Source: Clostridium chromiireducens
Lineage (GTDB): Bacteria; Bacillota; Clostridia; Clostridiales; Clostridiaceae
Length of the DNA: 64,000 nt
NCBI RefSeq assembly: GCF_002029255.1
Contig: NZ_MZGT01000023.1
Coordinates: forward strand, 1 to 64,000
Reading direction: 5' to 3'
In this document: piece after piece, positions 17,285 through 26,482 of the stretch
How the letters are laid out: each line of letters begins with the position of its first letter
Position numbering within the stretch: position 1 is the stretch's first letter
Notes under the pieces: generated by a model
The model's database searches: none
Seen by the model: the letters and a program-made list of their open reading frames with translations, nothing else
Told to the model about the DNA's origin: nothing
Position numbers and translations under genes: made by a program

Positions 17285-17892
17285 TTTTACTCCTAATCTG
17301 TAACTAAGAACACAAAAATAGAACTTAGCTACCACTAAATTTTTTCTATAATTAAATTTTTATTTTTTTATATTCCGAAGAGCAATAATACACTTTCTTA
17401 AAGTCATTTTGTCTTAACCTCATAATAATATTTATTATCAATTTTAGAAAGATTTAAAATAAACTTAGTATATCTGCACCTTGTTTTTCTTTATAAATAT
17501 TATGTTCATTATAAAAAAACTTGAATAAATATAAATTTATAAATGTGACCATAAATCGATTATATTCATTCATCTTTTTTTATTGCTTTTAATATATGTA
17601 ACTAATTTAATCAAATAACTCTTAACTAAATATTATCACGAAAACTCTTATGTAGTCAATTTCAACCTAATAATATTATTATTATTTTCCTGTTTTTATA
17701 TTAACTATGAGAAGTTTGACCCAAAATTTCGATATAAAACATCAGTCTGTAATAAAATTAATAATAACTAATTTTTATTACAGACTTTTTAATAATAATA
17801 AATAGATAAATTTAGCTTAATCGATTTTTAATATATTTCCCGTATTATTGTAGTCAAATTTATTTCCAAAAAGAGTTGTTATTTTTAAACTC
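17285..17892. other. Intergenic region upstream of RNase J
   Basis: Very AT-rich, with no gene seen. It should contain the rnj promoter. At 17744-17786 the arms AGTCTGTAATAAAA and TTTTTATTACAGACT form a stable hairpin with T-tracts, a probable terminator for the decayed Mrp/NifU segment on the minus strand or for a lost plus-strand gene. Confidence 0.55.
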
Positions 17893-17896
17893 ATTT

Positions 17897-18165
17897 ATTT
17901 TTTCTCCTTATCATAATAATCTTGAATAGCATTTCTAAGTGCTTGTACACCAAGATTAGAACAATGTTTTTTATTTTCTGGTAATCCTTCTAATGCATCT
18001 ACAATATCTTCTTCAGTAATTTTCAATGCTTCTTCTACTTTTACATTAAATTTATTTAATTTATCTTCATCTTTATGCTACTCTAATTCATCAATAATTT
18101 TTTTAACTATAGGATTAAATAATAATTCTAAACTTTCATCTATATGGGCATCATAAAATCCCAAC
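17897..18165 (-). pseudogene. NifU/IscU-like C-terminal remnant
   Basis: Minus-strand translation gives a 3' end resembling iron-sulfur scaffold proteins: ITEEDIVDALEGLPENKKHC, followed by SNLGVQALRNAIQDYYDKEKK and a stop. An in-frame TAG at about 18078-18080 (DELE-stop-HKDED) breaks it. The upstream [16 protein letters not shown] runs directly into the truncated Mrp gene in another frame. It has no start codon or promoter of its own. It is a decayed gene fused to the Mrp remnant by deletion. Confidence 0.65.
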
Positions 18166-18336
18166 GCTGTATCCAAGCCCTTTTAAATGTTTCGCAATGG
18201 TCACAGAAATTGAAGATTTACCAACTCCTCCTTTACCACTCATAACACCAATAATTTTCTTTACATTGTTCAAAGGATTGTTTTCAATCATGCAGCTAGC
18301 TTTATCTTTTGCACATCCATTTTTTGTTATTGTCAA
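18151..18336 (-). pseudogene. Truncated Mrp/NBP35 P-loop ATPase
   Basis: A 61-residue frame with the Mrp N-terminus: cysteines in CAKDKASC, then [20 protein letters not shown], the deviant Walker A of Fe-S carrier ATPases. It ends at GYSVGIL, exactly where intact Mrp continues into the DADITGPS switch region, and the following DNA matches a different gene. Functional Mrp is about 280 residues, so this is a 5' fragment left by a deletion. Mrp genes often sit near NifX-like and DUF134 genes, both of which occur a few kilobases away. Confidence 0.75.
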
Positions 18337-18585
18337 ATGCTAATAAAAAATATTGACTTACTTTTTTAAAGGGATTACTATTAATTATGGCAAATTTAAT
18401 TACCATATATTATGAGTTATTTGAAGTAATACTAGGAGATATTTTATGAAAAATATAAATAATAAGCAATTACTTTTGAAGATAATTGAACATATATATT
18501 ACAGCTAAAATATCATTAAATATAAACTCATATATTTAACACATTTTTTATACTATAAATCAAAATATTGAAAAGGGGTTGTACA

Positions 18586-19437
18586 ATGTATATTTCAGAT
18601 GAACTTATAGACAAATTTATTAAAGAAGATATACCCTACATAGATTTAACTACTCTAATTTTAGGAATTGGTCATCAAATAGGCACTATACAATTTTTCA
18701 CAAGAGAAGATGCCGTACTTTGTGGCACTGAGGAAGTTTCAAAAATATTTAACAAGTTAAATATAGAACTGGTTAAAACTAAGCCTTCAGGCGCTTTAAT
18801 AAAAAAAGGTGAAGTTTTCCTCGAAGGAAAAGGTAATGCTGAAGATTTGCATATGGCATGGAAAGTATCACAAAACATTCTTGATTACAGTTCAGGAATT
18901 GCTACTAAAATGAAAAAATTAGTAGATAAAGTATCTAAAATAAATTCTAATCTACATATTATTACTACAAGAAAAGTGGTTCCCGGAAGTAAGGAATTAG
19001 CGATTAAAGCTATAATTGCAGGTGGTGGATTTCCCCATAGACTAGGATTATCAGAAACCATATTAATATTTAAACAACATTTATGCTTTTTAGGCGGCAT
19101 TGATGAGCTTATTAAAAATTTAAATTCCATAAAATCTAAAGCCTGCGAAAAAAAAGTAATAGTGGAAGTGGAAAGTATAGATGAAGCTATTAAACTTTGT
19201 AAAAATGGCATTGATGGTATTCAATTTGATAAAGTCCCACCTAATGATTTAAAAGCATATGTAGATATTCTTAAAAATATTAATCCTTCTATTATTATTT
19301 TAGATTCTGGTGGCATAAATGAAAACAACATTGAAGAATATGCTAAGACAGGCGTCAGTGCCATTGTTACAACTTCAGTATATCATGCGAAACCTATTGA
19401 TATTGGCTGCAAAATTAAAAATGATAAAATGCAATAA
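18586..19437 (+). CDS. modD: ModD-like nicotinate-nucleotide pyrophosphorylase homologue
   Basis: A 283-residue alpha/beta-barrel protein of the QPRTase family. The active-site strand TTRKVVPGSKELAIKAI and the HRLGLSETILIF segment match the ModD subgroup, which is linked to molybdate genes rather than to NAD synthesis. The ATG at 18586 has AAGGGG eight bases upstream. No nadA/nadB or mod transporter lies here, so the link to molybdenum is by family only. The reaction of ModD is not established. Confidence 0.85.
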   Translation: MYISDELIDKFIKEDIPYIDLTTLILGIGHQIGTIQFFTREDAVLCGTEEVSKIFNKLNIELVKTKPSGALIKKGEVFLEGKGNAEDLHMAWKVSQNILDYSSGIATKMKKLVDKVSKINSNLHIITTRKVVPGSKELAIKAIIAGGGFPHRLGLSETILIFKQHLCFLGGIDELIKNLNSIKSKACEKKVIVEVESIDEAIKLCKNGIDGIQFDKVPPNDLKAYVDILKNINPSIIILDSGGINENNIEEYAKTGVSAIVTTSVYHAKPIDIGCKIKNDKMQ

Positions 19438-19489
19438 AGTAAAACCAAAATTTAATTTTAATAAACACGATACTTATTTAAATTTTAAA

Positions 19490-19519
19490 AGAGAGGTTAG
19501 CCATTTTACCTTCCTCTCT
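19490..19519 (+). terminator. modD terminator
   Basis: AGAGAGG and CCTCTCT arms, 53 bases after the modD stop, are followed by TTATTATTATT. Confidence 0.55.
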
Positions 19520-19572
19520 TATTATTATTATTAAACTAATTAAAATGCCATTTACTACTTAATTATACAATT

Positions 19573-19890
19573 TTATAAATGAGCATTTACCTTATTTATT
19601 ATATTATTTTTTGGCATAAAACCAGCCAAATTTTCTACTGGAATTCCATCTTTAAAAATAATCATAGTTGGAACCGCTGCTATTCCATATTTTTGTGCTA
19701 TTCTGCCATCTTCATCAACATCTAGTTTGAAAAAATTAACTTTATCTCCCATTTCATTACTAACACCTTCAAATATAGGAGCTAACATCTTACAAGGTCC
19801 ACACCAAGTTGCAAAGAAATCAACAACAACTACACCTTTTGTATTTTCAACATTTTGAACAAATTCATTACTATTTATTATTTTAGCCAT
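19573..19890 (-). CDS. trxA: Thioredoxin
   Basis: A 105-residue thioredoxin with the redox motif WCGPCK at about residues 29-34, the FFATWCGP entry strand and the cis-proline loop AAVPTM. AGGAGG precedes the ATG. It is cytosolic and reduces protein disulfides. It is followed in the same direction by no close gene and preceded by the siroheme reductase 90 bases away, so the two may be co-transcribed. No thioredoxin reductase is next to it. Confidence 0.95.
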   Translation of the reverse strand: MAKIINSNEFVQNVENTKGVVVVDFFATWCGPCKMLAPIFEGVSNEMGDKVNFFKLDVDEDGRIAQKYGIAAVPTMIIFKDGIPVENLAGFMPKNNIINKVNAHL

Positions 19891-19981
19891 GCTTAATTCC
19901 TCCTATTTAATTTAAACATTTAATAATTCCTAGTTTGCTTATACTTTAATTATATTTTTGTTTTTATTCTTTTTCTGTGAC

Positions 19982-20836
19982 TTAATCACTTAATACATTG
20001 TCTATAAATGTTTCCTTACCGATTCTATCCATAACTGTAGAAATTCTTTCTCCTTTTTGGCCAACTTCTCTGTAGTACTTCATTATTTTATCAATTACAG
20101 GTACTATCTTTTCTTCCTCAAATATTTTTCCAAGTGAATCTCCAATTCTCATTCCCCTTCCAAATCTTCCACCTACAAATATTTCAGCACCGTTTTCTTT
20201 AACAATAGCAGCATTAGTTTTGCATACTCTCACACATTCACCGCAGCTTACACAGAGCTCTTTATTATAAACTATCTTCTTATCTACTATTTCTAAGGCT
20301 TTTTGCCTGCAACCTTGTACACAAAGGCCACATCCAACACAATTATCTAGCTTAAATTCTGGTATTGTTCTTCCCATAACTCCTATATCATTTATATTAG
20401 CTTTTGCACAATTATTTGCACAGCCAACAACTCCAATTTTGCATTTATGTGGAGTATCAGTTCCAAAATATTTAACTTCCAATTCTCTACATATCCCTTG
20501 TGTATCAATATTTCCATGAAGACACACAGTTCCTTTGCATGCAACTAATGGTCTTATTTTTTGACCTGTCCCACCATGACGTAACCCCAAATCTTTAGCT
20601 TCTTCCATTACTTTTTCTGCATCTTCATCTTTGATCCAAGGAACTTCCATTTGAAGTCTTGTAGTAAGACCAACATAGCCTCGTCCATATTTTCCTGCAA
20701 TCTTATTAATCATATTTAATTCTTCCACTGTATAATTTCCTGCTTTGCTTAAGAACCTTACTGAATAATGTTCTTTATCATTTTGCAATAAAAATCCTAG
20801 AGCTTTCATTTCTTTTTGTCTTTTAGCATTAACCAT
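19982..20836 (-). CDS. Siroheme sulfite/nitrite reductase-like protein with two 4Fe-4S sites
   Basis: A 284-residue protein. The N-terminal ferredoxin-like half domain contains GLTTRLQMEVPWI. The siroheme/4Fe-4S site is split into CKGTVC and CANNC. A dicluster ferredoxin insert follows (CVGCGLCVQGC and CVSCGECVRVC), then the remaining catalytic strand VGGRFGRGMRIG. Its size is that of the small single-subunit assimilatory-type reductases of anaerobes, such as AsrC relatives. It carries its own electron-input clusters, so no extra subunit is strictly needed. A thioredoxin gene lies downstream and a CysL-like LysR gene is 0.8 kb away. Sulfite as substrate is likely but unproved. Confidence 0.87.
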   Translation of the reverse strand: MVNAKRQKEMKALGFLLQNDKEHYSVRFLSKAGNYTVEELNMINKIAGKYGRGYVGLTTRLQMEVPWIKDEDAEKVMEEAKDLGLRHGGTGQKIRPLVACKGTVCLHGNIDTQGICRELEVKYFGTDTPHKCKIGVVGCANNCAKANINDIGVMGRTIPEFKLDNCVGCGLCVQGCRQKALEIVDKKIVYNKELCVSCGECVRVCKTNAAIVKENGAEIFVGGRFGRGMRIGDSLGKIFEEEKIVPVIDKIMKYYREVGQKGERISTVMDRIGKETFIDNVLSD

Positions 20837-21150
20837 AAAAAATATGCATCTCCTTCAAATATGTAATTTATTCAAATTAATTAACTTTAATACCTTAAAG
20901 TATAATATTGGATTATTTGCAAGTAAAATAAGAATTTATAATATAACCATAAATATATCTAATGATTCAGTGTGGCATTTGATGTTTGTGCCTATACTAA
21001 AACCCATATAAGAGATTGTATTATAATCTTTCTTAATTAATATTATTGACATATGCCATTTATGAGTTTATTATAATAGATAAAGGGCATATGCCAATAA
21101 TGTTTATTATATATGTTCCTTTATTTAATATTTTGTTGGAGGTTTATATT
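20837..21150. promoter_or_regulatory. Divergent promoter region of the siroheme reductase and NifX-like genes
   Basis: No gene is seen. The palindrome GGCATATGCC at 21088-21097 and a related ATATGCCAT at 21052-21060 lie upstream of the NifX-like gene. A GGCAT...GTGCC pair lies at about 20971-20989. These could be operators; no regulator can be assigned. Confidence 0.4.
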
Positions 21151-21507
21151 ATGAAAATAGCATTACCATCACGTAATAATAATATCGATGGTCACTTTGG
21201 ACACTGTGAATATTACACAGTTTTTACAGTTGATACACAATCTAAAGAAATAACAAATTCTGAAACTGTTGAATCACCAGCTGGCTGTGGCTGCAAATCA
21301 AATATTGCAACTACTCTTTCTGATATTGGAGTTGAAGTTCTTCTTGCAGGAAATATGGGTGAAGGAGCTGTAAGAGTGTTAAATAATGCTGGTATAAAAG
21401 TTTTACGTGGCTGCTCTGGAGATGTCAAAACTGTAGCATTAAACTGGATTGAAGGTTCACTTGTAGATTCCGGCGATGTCTGCCATGAACATGAATGCCA
21501 TAATTAA
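21151..21507 (+). CDS. NifX/NifB C-terminal-like dinitrogenase-cofactor family protein
   Basis: A 118-residue protein of the dinitrogenase iron-molybdenum cofactor family, beginning MKIALPSRNNNIDGHFGHC. The fold motifs GHFGHCEYYTVF, AGCGCKSN and LLAGNMGEGAV are clear. The tail CHEHECHN is rich in His and Cys and may bind metal. The ATG at 21151 has GGAGG upstream; a longer frame has no such site. In anaerobes such proteins occur with Mrp and DUF134 genes outside nitrogen fixation, and no nif genes are present here. A role in iron-sulfur or metal-cluster handling is inferred. Confidence 0.88.
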   Translation: MKIALPSRNNNIDGHFGHCEYYTVFTVDTQSKEITNSETVESPAGCGCKSNIATTLSDIGVEVLLAGNMGEGAVRVLNNAGIKVLRGCSGDVKTVALNWIEGSLVDSGDVCHEHECHN

Positions 21508-21518
21508 TAAATTTAATT

Positions 21519-21566
21519 AAAAAGTTGTTCATAGTGATTTAATAAATCACTATGAACAACTTTTTT
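21519..21566. terminator. Bidirectional terminator
   Basis: A perfect stem of AAAAAGTTGTTCATAGTGAT and its complement with a short AT loop has T-tracts on both strands. It lies between the NifX-like gene and the convergent LysR gene. Confidence 0.9.
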
Positions 21567-21657
21567 ATAGCTAATCTTATTTTGTAAATTTTTACTTTTT
21601 CAAAATTACTTTACAGATTAATTATAATTCAGACTTCAAAATAATATTCTGCACTAG

Positions 21658-22533
21658 TTATTGAAAATCCTTGAATATTTCTCTATACAAATTTTCAAAA
21701 GCACTATTCTTTCTCCATATAAAATAAAAGCAATGCTTTTTTTGCAAATCTTGAATTTCAACTTTTTGTAAACTGCCATCTTCTAGTTCTTCTTTTACTG
21801 CCGCTTCGTATATAGCTGTGATTCCATTGTTATTTTTAACTAAAGATTTTATTGTATTAATATTTCCTATTTCAATTACTTTATTAAAATCTTTTATTGT
21901 CAAGTTTTGTTCTTCTAAATTTCTTTCAAAAATATCTCTTGTTCCTGAACCTTTTTCTCTTACAATCAAAGTTTCTCTAAGTAGATCTTCAAGTACTTTA
22001 GGCTGCTCTTTAAATTTATAGTCTTTACCTGCTACACAAATATATCTTTCCTTAGAGTATATAACATAATCATACTCGCTTTTTATAAAATATCCTTCTA
22101 CTAATGCAAAATCAATTTCACCATGTTCCAATTTCTTCAAAAGTTCCTTAGTGTTCCCTACAATCATATTAATATTCATGTTATTATTCTTATTCAAATA
22201 GTTATGAAGTTTTAATGGTAATATAAATTCCCCTATTGTAAGGGTCGCACCAAATTTAAGATTCTTTACTCCTAATTTTTCTTCATCAATCTTTTCTTTT
22301 AAGAATTTTTCATCATGCTTCATTGTAATAGCTGTTTGATACAAAATTTCTCCTGATTTTGTAAGCTTTATTTTTTTTCCTTCATATTCAAATAATTTAC
22401 TTTCATAAGCTTTTTCTAAATATTTTATATGTTGTGATACTGCTGGCTGTGTAATGCAGAGTATTTCTGCTGCTTTCGTAAAATTCATATATTCGCATAC
22501 AGTTAAAAAAGTATCTATTCTAAAATCCAACAT
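21658..22533 (-). CDS. LysR-family transcriptional regulator
   Basis: A 291-residue regulator. The N-terminal winged helix contains TKAAEILCITQPAVSQHIKYLEK. The effector domain resembles the CysL/CbbR branch (REKGSGTRDIFERNL, VKNNNGITAIYEAAV). The ATG at 22533 has AGAGGTG upstream. The nearby siroheme reductase makes a sulfur-related regulon possible. The gene is not divergent with any target, which is unusual for LysR genes. Confidence 0.9.
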   Translation of the reverse strand: MLDFRIDTFLTVCEYMNFTKAAEILCITQPAVSQHIKYLEKAYESKLFEYEGKKIKLTKSGEILYQTAITMKHDEKFLKEKIDEEKLGVKNLKFGATLTIGEFILPLKLHNYLNKNNNMNINMIVGNTKELLKKLEHGEIDFALVEGYFIKSEYDYVIYSKERYICVAGKDYKFKEQPKVLEDLLRETLIVREKGSGTRDIFERNLEEQNLTIKDFNKVIEIGNINTIKSLVKNNNGITAIYEAAVKEELEDGSLQKVEIQDLQKKHCFYFIWRKNSAFENLYREIFKDFQ

Positions 22534-22692
22534 TTTTTCACCTCTGCAATATATCATAACACATTTTTATTAATATATAGAAATGAATAATTTTTACTTA
22601 TGAATTTAATTTGCTAGTATATTTTCGAACTAGAAATTCTGAAAATAGTAGTAATACTTTCTGTATATTGTTCTAAGATTCATTTCCATATT

Positions 22693-23589
22693 CTATTCTT
22701 TTTCTAAACATTTATATATTTCATCTAGATTATATCTCATGGCTTCAATATAATCCTTATCATCTTCTTTAGATTCTAATGTCAATATTGGTACTACTTC
22801 TGCTCCGACTTCCCTTGCTAAAGTTTCAGAAACCTTTGGACTTGCTAATTCTTCTGAAAAAACAGTTTTTATATTATTTTCTTTACAAAAATAAACTAAA
22901 TCTTCTAATTGCTTTGGAGTCGGTTCCCCTTCAGCAAATAAATTTTCAACTGACTTTTGCGTTAAACCAAAATCTCTACATAAGTATCCAAAGGCAGCAT
23001 GACCTGTTATAAAATTCTTCTTATTTAATGTATCAAATTTAGGCTTATATTCATTATATAAATCATCTAATTCCTTTTTAAAATTATCATAATTGGCTTC
23101 ATAATAATCCTTATTCTTTTCATCTAGTTTTATCAAAGTATCTTTTATGTTTTTAGATTGTATTTCTGCATTTTTTAAGCTTAACCAGCTATGTGGATCA
23201 ACTGCTCCTTCTTCTTCTCTAACTTGTACTCCCTCACTTGAGTTTACTATGATTATATCTTTTCCTTTAAGAGTATCGTTAACTTTATCTACCCAGCTCT
23301 CCATTCCTAACCCATTATAAATAAACGCCTTTCCTTTAGTTAGTTCCTCGAAATCTCTAGTTTTAGGCTCATAATCATGAGGTTCTACATTATCCGGTAC
23401 TAAACAAGTTACTTCTGCTTTATCTCCTGCGATCTTTTCAGCAAATTCTTTTAGCGGATATATGGAAACCATGATTTTTAATTTGTCATCCTTTGTATTT
23501 TGTGATGTAGTTTTTGTATTAGTTCCACATCCAATTAGTGCCATACTAGTTACTATAGCTAGCACTCCTGAAATAATTTTCTTTTTCAT
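22693..23589 (-). CDS. Zinc/manganese-type ABC substrate-binding lipoprotein
   Basis: A 298-residue protein of the ZnuA/TroA cluster. The signal peptide ends in the lipobox ALIGCG, so it is membrane-anchored. Metal-site residues are visible in EPHDYEPKTRD, VDPHSWLS, TGHAAFGYL and the late SEELASPKVSE. There is no long His-rich loop. The ATG at 23589 has AAGGGG upstream. No permease or ATPase gene is adjacent, so it must use a transporter encoded elsewhere. Repeats of TTGCAT upstream, shared with the divergent permease operon, suggest joint control by a metal regulator. Zinc is the most likely ligand. Confidence 0.9.
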   Translation of the reverse strand: MKKKIISGVLAIVTSMALIGCGTNTKTTSQNTKDDKLKIMVSIYPLKEFAEKIAGDKAEVTCLVPDNVEPHDYEPKTRDFEELTKGKAFIYNGLGMESWVDKVNDTLKGKDIIIVNSSEGVQVREEEGAVDPHSWLSLKNAEIQSKNIKDTLIKLDEKNKDYYEANYDNFKKELDDLYNEYKPKFDTLNKKNFITGHAAFGYLCRDFGLTQKSVENLFAEGEPTPKQLEDLVYFCKENNIKTVFSEELASPKVSETLAREVGAEVVPILTLESKEDDKDYIEAMRYNLDEIYKCLEKE

Positions 23590-23602
23590 ATTTGCACCCC
23601 TT

Positions 23603-23758
23603 TTGCATATGATTTGCATTTGCATTTTCATTTAATAATATTACTATCCAATAATAAATATGTCAATACTTATAAAAAACTATATAAAATGGCACTATTG
23701 TAATTTTATACTTATAGGAATATAATCTATATAAAATGTAAATGCAAATCTATTGCAT
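23603..23758. promoter_or_regulatory. TTGCAT half-site cluster in a divergent metal-locus promoter
   Basis: TTGCAT occurs at 23603-23608, 23614-23619 and 23620-23625 in front of the binding-protein gene. An inverted pair ATGCAA-5 bases-TTGCAT lies at 23742-23758 in front of the CobW-permease gene. The sites do not match the Bacillus Zur box. A shared, perhaps Fur-family, regulator is inferred. Confidence 0.5.
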
Positions 23759-23856
23759 CTACAAATTCCTATAAAATATAAAAACATAATATATTCTTTA
23801 CAAATTGAATAATTTAAATAATAAGTTTATTAAATAATATATAGTTGAGGTAAATT

Positions 23857-25473
23857 ATGAAAATAAATATCGATATAGTATTAGGATTTATTGAAGCTGG
23901 AAAGACTAACTTTATAAATTCCATATTAAAAAGTGGTGAATTTCAAAATGAAACAATTATAATTCTTCAAGATGAATTTGGATTATCTGAAATAGATATA
24001 TCCTCTCAAAACTCTCAAGATAATAATAAGATTATTGTAATTAACCCTAAAATAACAGAAGAAATTAATACATTTTTTATTAGTACAATAATAGATCAAT
24101 ATTCTCCAAATAGAATATTGATAGAAACAAATGGAATGAAGGATTCTTCTTCTATTATCAATATATTCAAGGATAAATTTCTTAAAAAAATATGTAGGGT
24201 TGATGATATAATAGCAATAATTGATGCAAAAAAATTTTTTATATATTTAAAAAATATGAAAAGTATAGTTACTCCTCATATTTTAAATAGTGAAACGATA
24301 ATATTAAACAATCTAAATTATTTAAATAAAGAAGAATTTTCAAATATTCAAAATGAAATAAAAAAAATAAATGAAACTGCAAAGCTTATAGAACACGTCT
24401 CTACCTTAAACATTAAAGAAATTCATCAGGAAGAATATGTACAACTTAATAATAAGAATAATTTCCTTACTTTTAAATTTTTAATCTCTACAACTGTTTT
24501 TATATTTTTATTTACATTCTTCATGACATTAATGATGTCTGATTATAATATATATAATGATTATATAAGTAAATTCAAAAATTTTTATACAATATTTATA
24601 AGTATATTAATTCAAGGTCTTCCCTTCATTTTGGTTGGAAGTTTTATATCAGCAGTAATACAGATTTACATTTCTCCAGATACGTTTATTAAAATATTTC
24701 CTAAAAATATTTTTTTATCGTGTATAATTGCTGCTTTTTCAGGTATATTATTTCCAATTTGTGATTGTGGGACAATCCCAATCGTTAAAGGCCTTATAAA
24801 AAAGAAAGTGCCTATAGCCGCTGCTATTACTTTTATGCTTGCAGCTCCAATAGTAAATCCTATAGGAATTCTATCTACTATCTATGCTTTTCAAGGTATG
24901 AAATCCGTAGTAATTTGTAGAATATCCGCTGGAATAGTGATTTCAATTTTGGTAGGACTAATCATGCAGTTTAGTATGAAAAAAGAAGATGATATATTAA
25001 TAATCAATGATGATGAAATAAATTGTAATTGTGGTTTTTGCAGCAGTGATTATGATTCTTCAAGTGATGCATTTAAAAGGCTTAAAGCAGTATTTATTCA
25101 TACTGGAGATGAATTTTTTAATACCGGTATATTTATGATTATTGGTACATTTCTATCTAGTATCTTTCAAACTGCAATCTCTATGAATAATAATATGTAT
25201 CTTCCGAACGATAACAGAAGTTCCCTTATAACTATGATATTATTATCTTTTTTACTTTCAGTTTGCTCAACTTCAGATGCATTTGTAGCAAAAGGATTTT
25301 TGAAACTATTTTCAATAAATTCTGTTATGGGATTTCTAGTAGTAGGTCCCATGCTTGATATAAAAAATACAATTATGCTCTTTGGCAACTTTAATAAGAA
25401 ATTTGTTATAAAGTTAATATTTTTTATTCTTGTAATATCTTTTGGTGTTCTTGTTAACCTTAAACTATCCTAA
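23857..25473 (+). CDS. CobW-like P-loop domain fused to a DUF318 (YraQ) permease
   Basis: A 538-residue fusion. Residues 1-190 resemble the G-domain of CobW/COG0523 metallochaperone GTPases. The Walker A is GFIEAGKT (10-17) and a Walker B-like strand is RILIETNG, but the metal-binding CxCC motif and a clear NKxD are absent. Residues 205-538 form about eight membrane helices of the DUF318 permease family with FPICDCGTIPIVKGL and APIVNPIG. A CNCGFC motif lies in the cytoplasmic loop. The next gene encodes the TIGR03943 partner. The pair resembles YcgR/YcgQ of Bacillus. Divergent to a zinc-type binding protein, it is probably a metal-starvation system; the transported substrate is unknown. Confidence 0.85.
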   Translation: MKINIDIVLGFIEAGKTNFINSILKSGEFQNETIIILQDEFGLSEIDISSQNSQDNNKIIVINPKITEEINTFFISTIIDQYSPNRILIETNGMKDSSSIINIFKDKFLKKICRVDDIIAIIDAKKFFIYLKNMKSIVTPHILNSETIILNNLNYLNKEEFSNIQNEIKKINETAKLIEHVSTLNIKEIHQEEYVQLNNKNNFLTFKFLISTTVFIFLFTFFMTLMMSDYNIYNDYISKFKNFYTIFISILIQGLPFILVGSFISAVIQIYISPDTFIKIFPKNIFLSCIIAAFSGILFPICDCGTIPIVKGLIKKKVPIAAAITFMLAAPIVNPIGILSTIYAFQGMKSVVICRISAGIVISILVGLIMQFSMKKEDDILIINDDEINCNCGFCSSDYDSSSDAFKRLKAVFIHTGDEFFNTGIFMIIGTFLSSIFQTAISMNNNMYLPNDNRSSLITMILLSFLLSVCSTSDAFVAKGFLKLFSINSVMGFLVVGPMLDIKNTIMLFGNFNKKFVIKLIFFILVISFGVLVNLKLS

Positions 25474-25579
25474 TAATAATGCGTCAAATATTGAAATATA
25501 TTTTATCTTAGCTATATAAAATAATAAACCAAGACTGTTGCCTATAATTTTATATACTTAAGCTTTGGAGATGAGAAGT

Positions 25580-26380
25580 ATGAAGAAATTAAATTTAGAT
25601 ATAATAATTAAAACATCTATATTATTATCCTTATCAATATTTTATCTTAGAATTATTTTAACCAATGAAATAGTTCTATATGTCCATCCAAGAATTATTC
25701 CTTTTGCAGTCTTCGGAATGATCTCAATGTTCATGATTGCATTGTTCTTACTTGGAGGCATTTTTAATACTAAGAAAAAAAAATTAAAATTCAAAAATTA
25801 TATTGTTTTTATAATTCCATTAATTATGATATTTTTTATGCAGACTATCAATACAAATTCTTCTGCTAACGCTAGTGACATAAATTCAAATTCTAGCTTA
25901 AATAGTAGTGCAAATTCTACTCTTAATGCTAATAGCTCTAGTTCCTTTGACATCTATAGCGGAAAATCTGAAAGTGATGATCAAGGTAAAATTGATAAGA
26001 AAGAACTAGATATAAAGAATGGTATTATAGAAGTAACTTTAAATAATTTTGTATTTTCTCTTGATGAAATTCTTTCAAATCCAAACAAATATATGGGAAA
26101 GGAAATAGAAATATCTGGTTTTGTATATAGAGATAAAGCTTTAAATGAAAATGAGTTTATAATAGGAAGATTTATGATGGTATGCTGTGCAGCAGATATG
26201 CAGATTGCTGGAATTGTATGTGATAATAATAATCTACAAACTTACGATAACAATACTTGGATTAAAGTAAAAGGAAAAATCCAAAAAACTTCTATTGAAG
26301 GTGATGTAGAGCCAATTATAGTCCTCGAGCATATAGAAAAAGATTCTAATCCTGATACTTCATATGTATATCCATTTTAA
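25580..26380 (+). CDS. TIGR03943/DUF1980 permease partner
   Basis: A 266-residue protein with two or three N-terminal membrane helices, a Ser/Asn-rich low-complexity linker (about residues 95-135) and a conserved C-terminal domain with EIEISGFVYRD and GRFMMVCCAADMQIAGIV, the signature of the family. The Cys pair and Asp may bind metal. The ATG at 25580 has GGAGA upstream. It follows the DUF318 permease by about 100 bases, the usual order for this pair, and is expected to work with it in the membrane. Confidence 0.88.
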   Translation: MKKLNLDIIIKTSILLSLSIFYLRIILTNEIVLYVHPRIIPFAVFGMISMFMIALFLLGGIFNTKKKKLKFKNYIVFIIPLIMIFFMQTINTNSSANASDINSNSSLNSSANSTLNANSSSSFDIYSGKSESDDQGKIDKKELDIKNGIIEVTLNNFVFSLDEILSNPNKYMGKEIEISGFVYRDKALNENEFIIGRFMMVCCAADMQIAGIVCDNNNLQTYDNNTWIKVKGKIQKTSIEGDVEPIIVLEHIEKDSNPDTSYVYPF

Positions 26381-26400
26381 TATAAAAGTTCTTTTTGAAC

Positions 26401-26444
26401 AAAATATGACAATTCTAATATATTATTTAGAATTGTCATATTTT
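26401..26444. terminator. Bidirectional terminator
   Basis: Arms AAAATATGACAATTCTAA and TTAGAATTGTCATATTTT form an 18-base-pair stem between the permease operon and the convergent DUF134 gene. Confidence 0.85.
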
Positions 26445-26482
26445 CTTATAAAACAGCAATTTCTGAAACTAATTATTTTAAT

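Noticed and set aside
21151..21507. Evidence for nitrogen fixation from the NifX-like gene
   Set aside because: No nifHDK, nifB or nifE/N genes are in the window; this family is widespread in non-fixing anaerobes.
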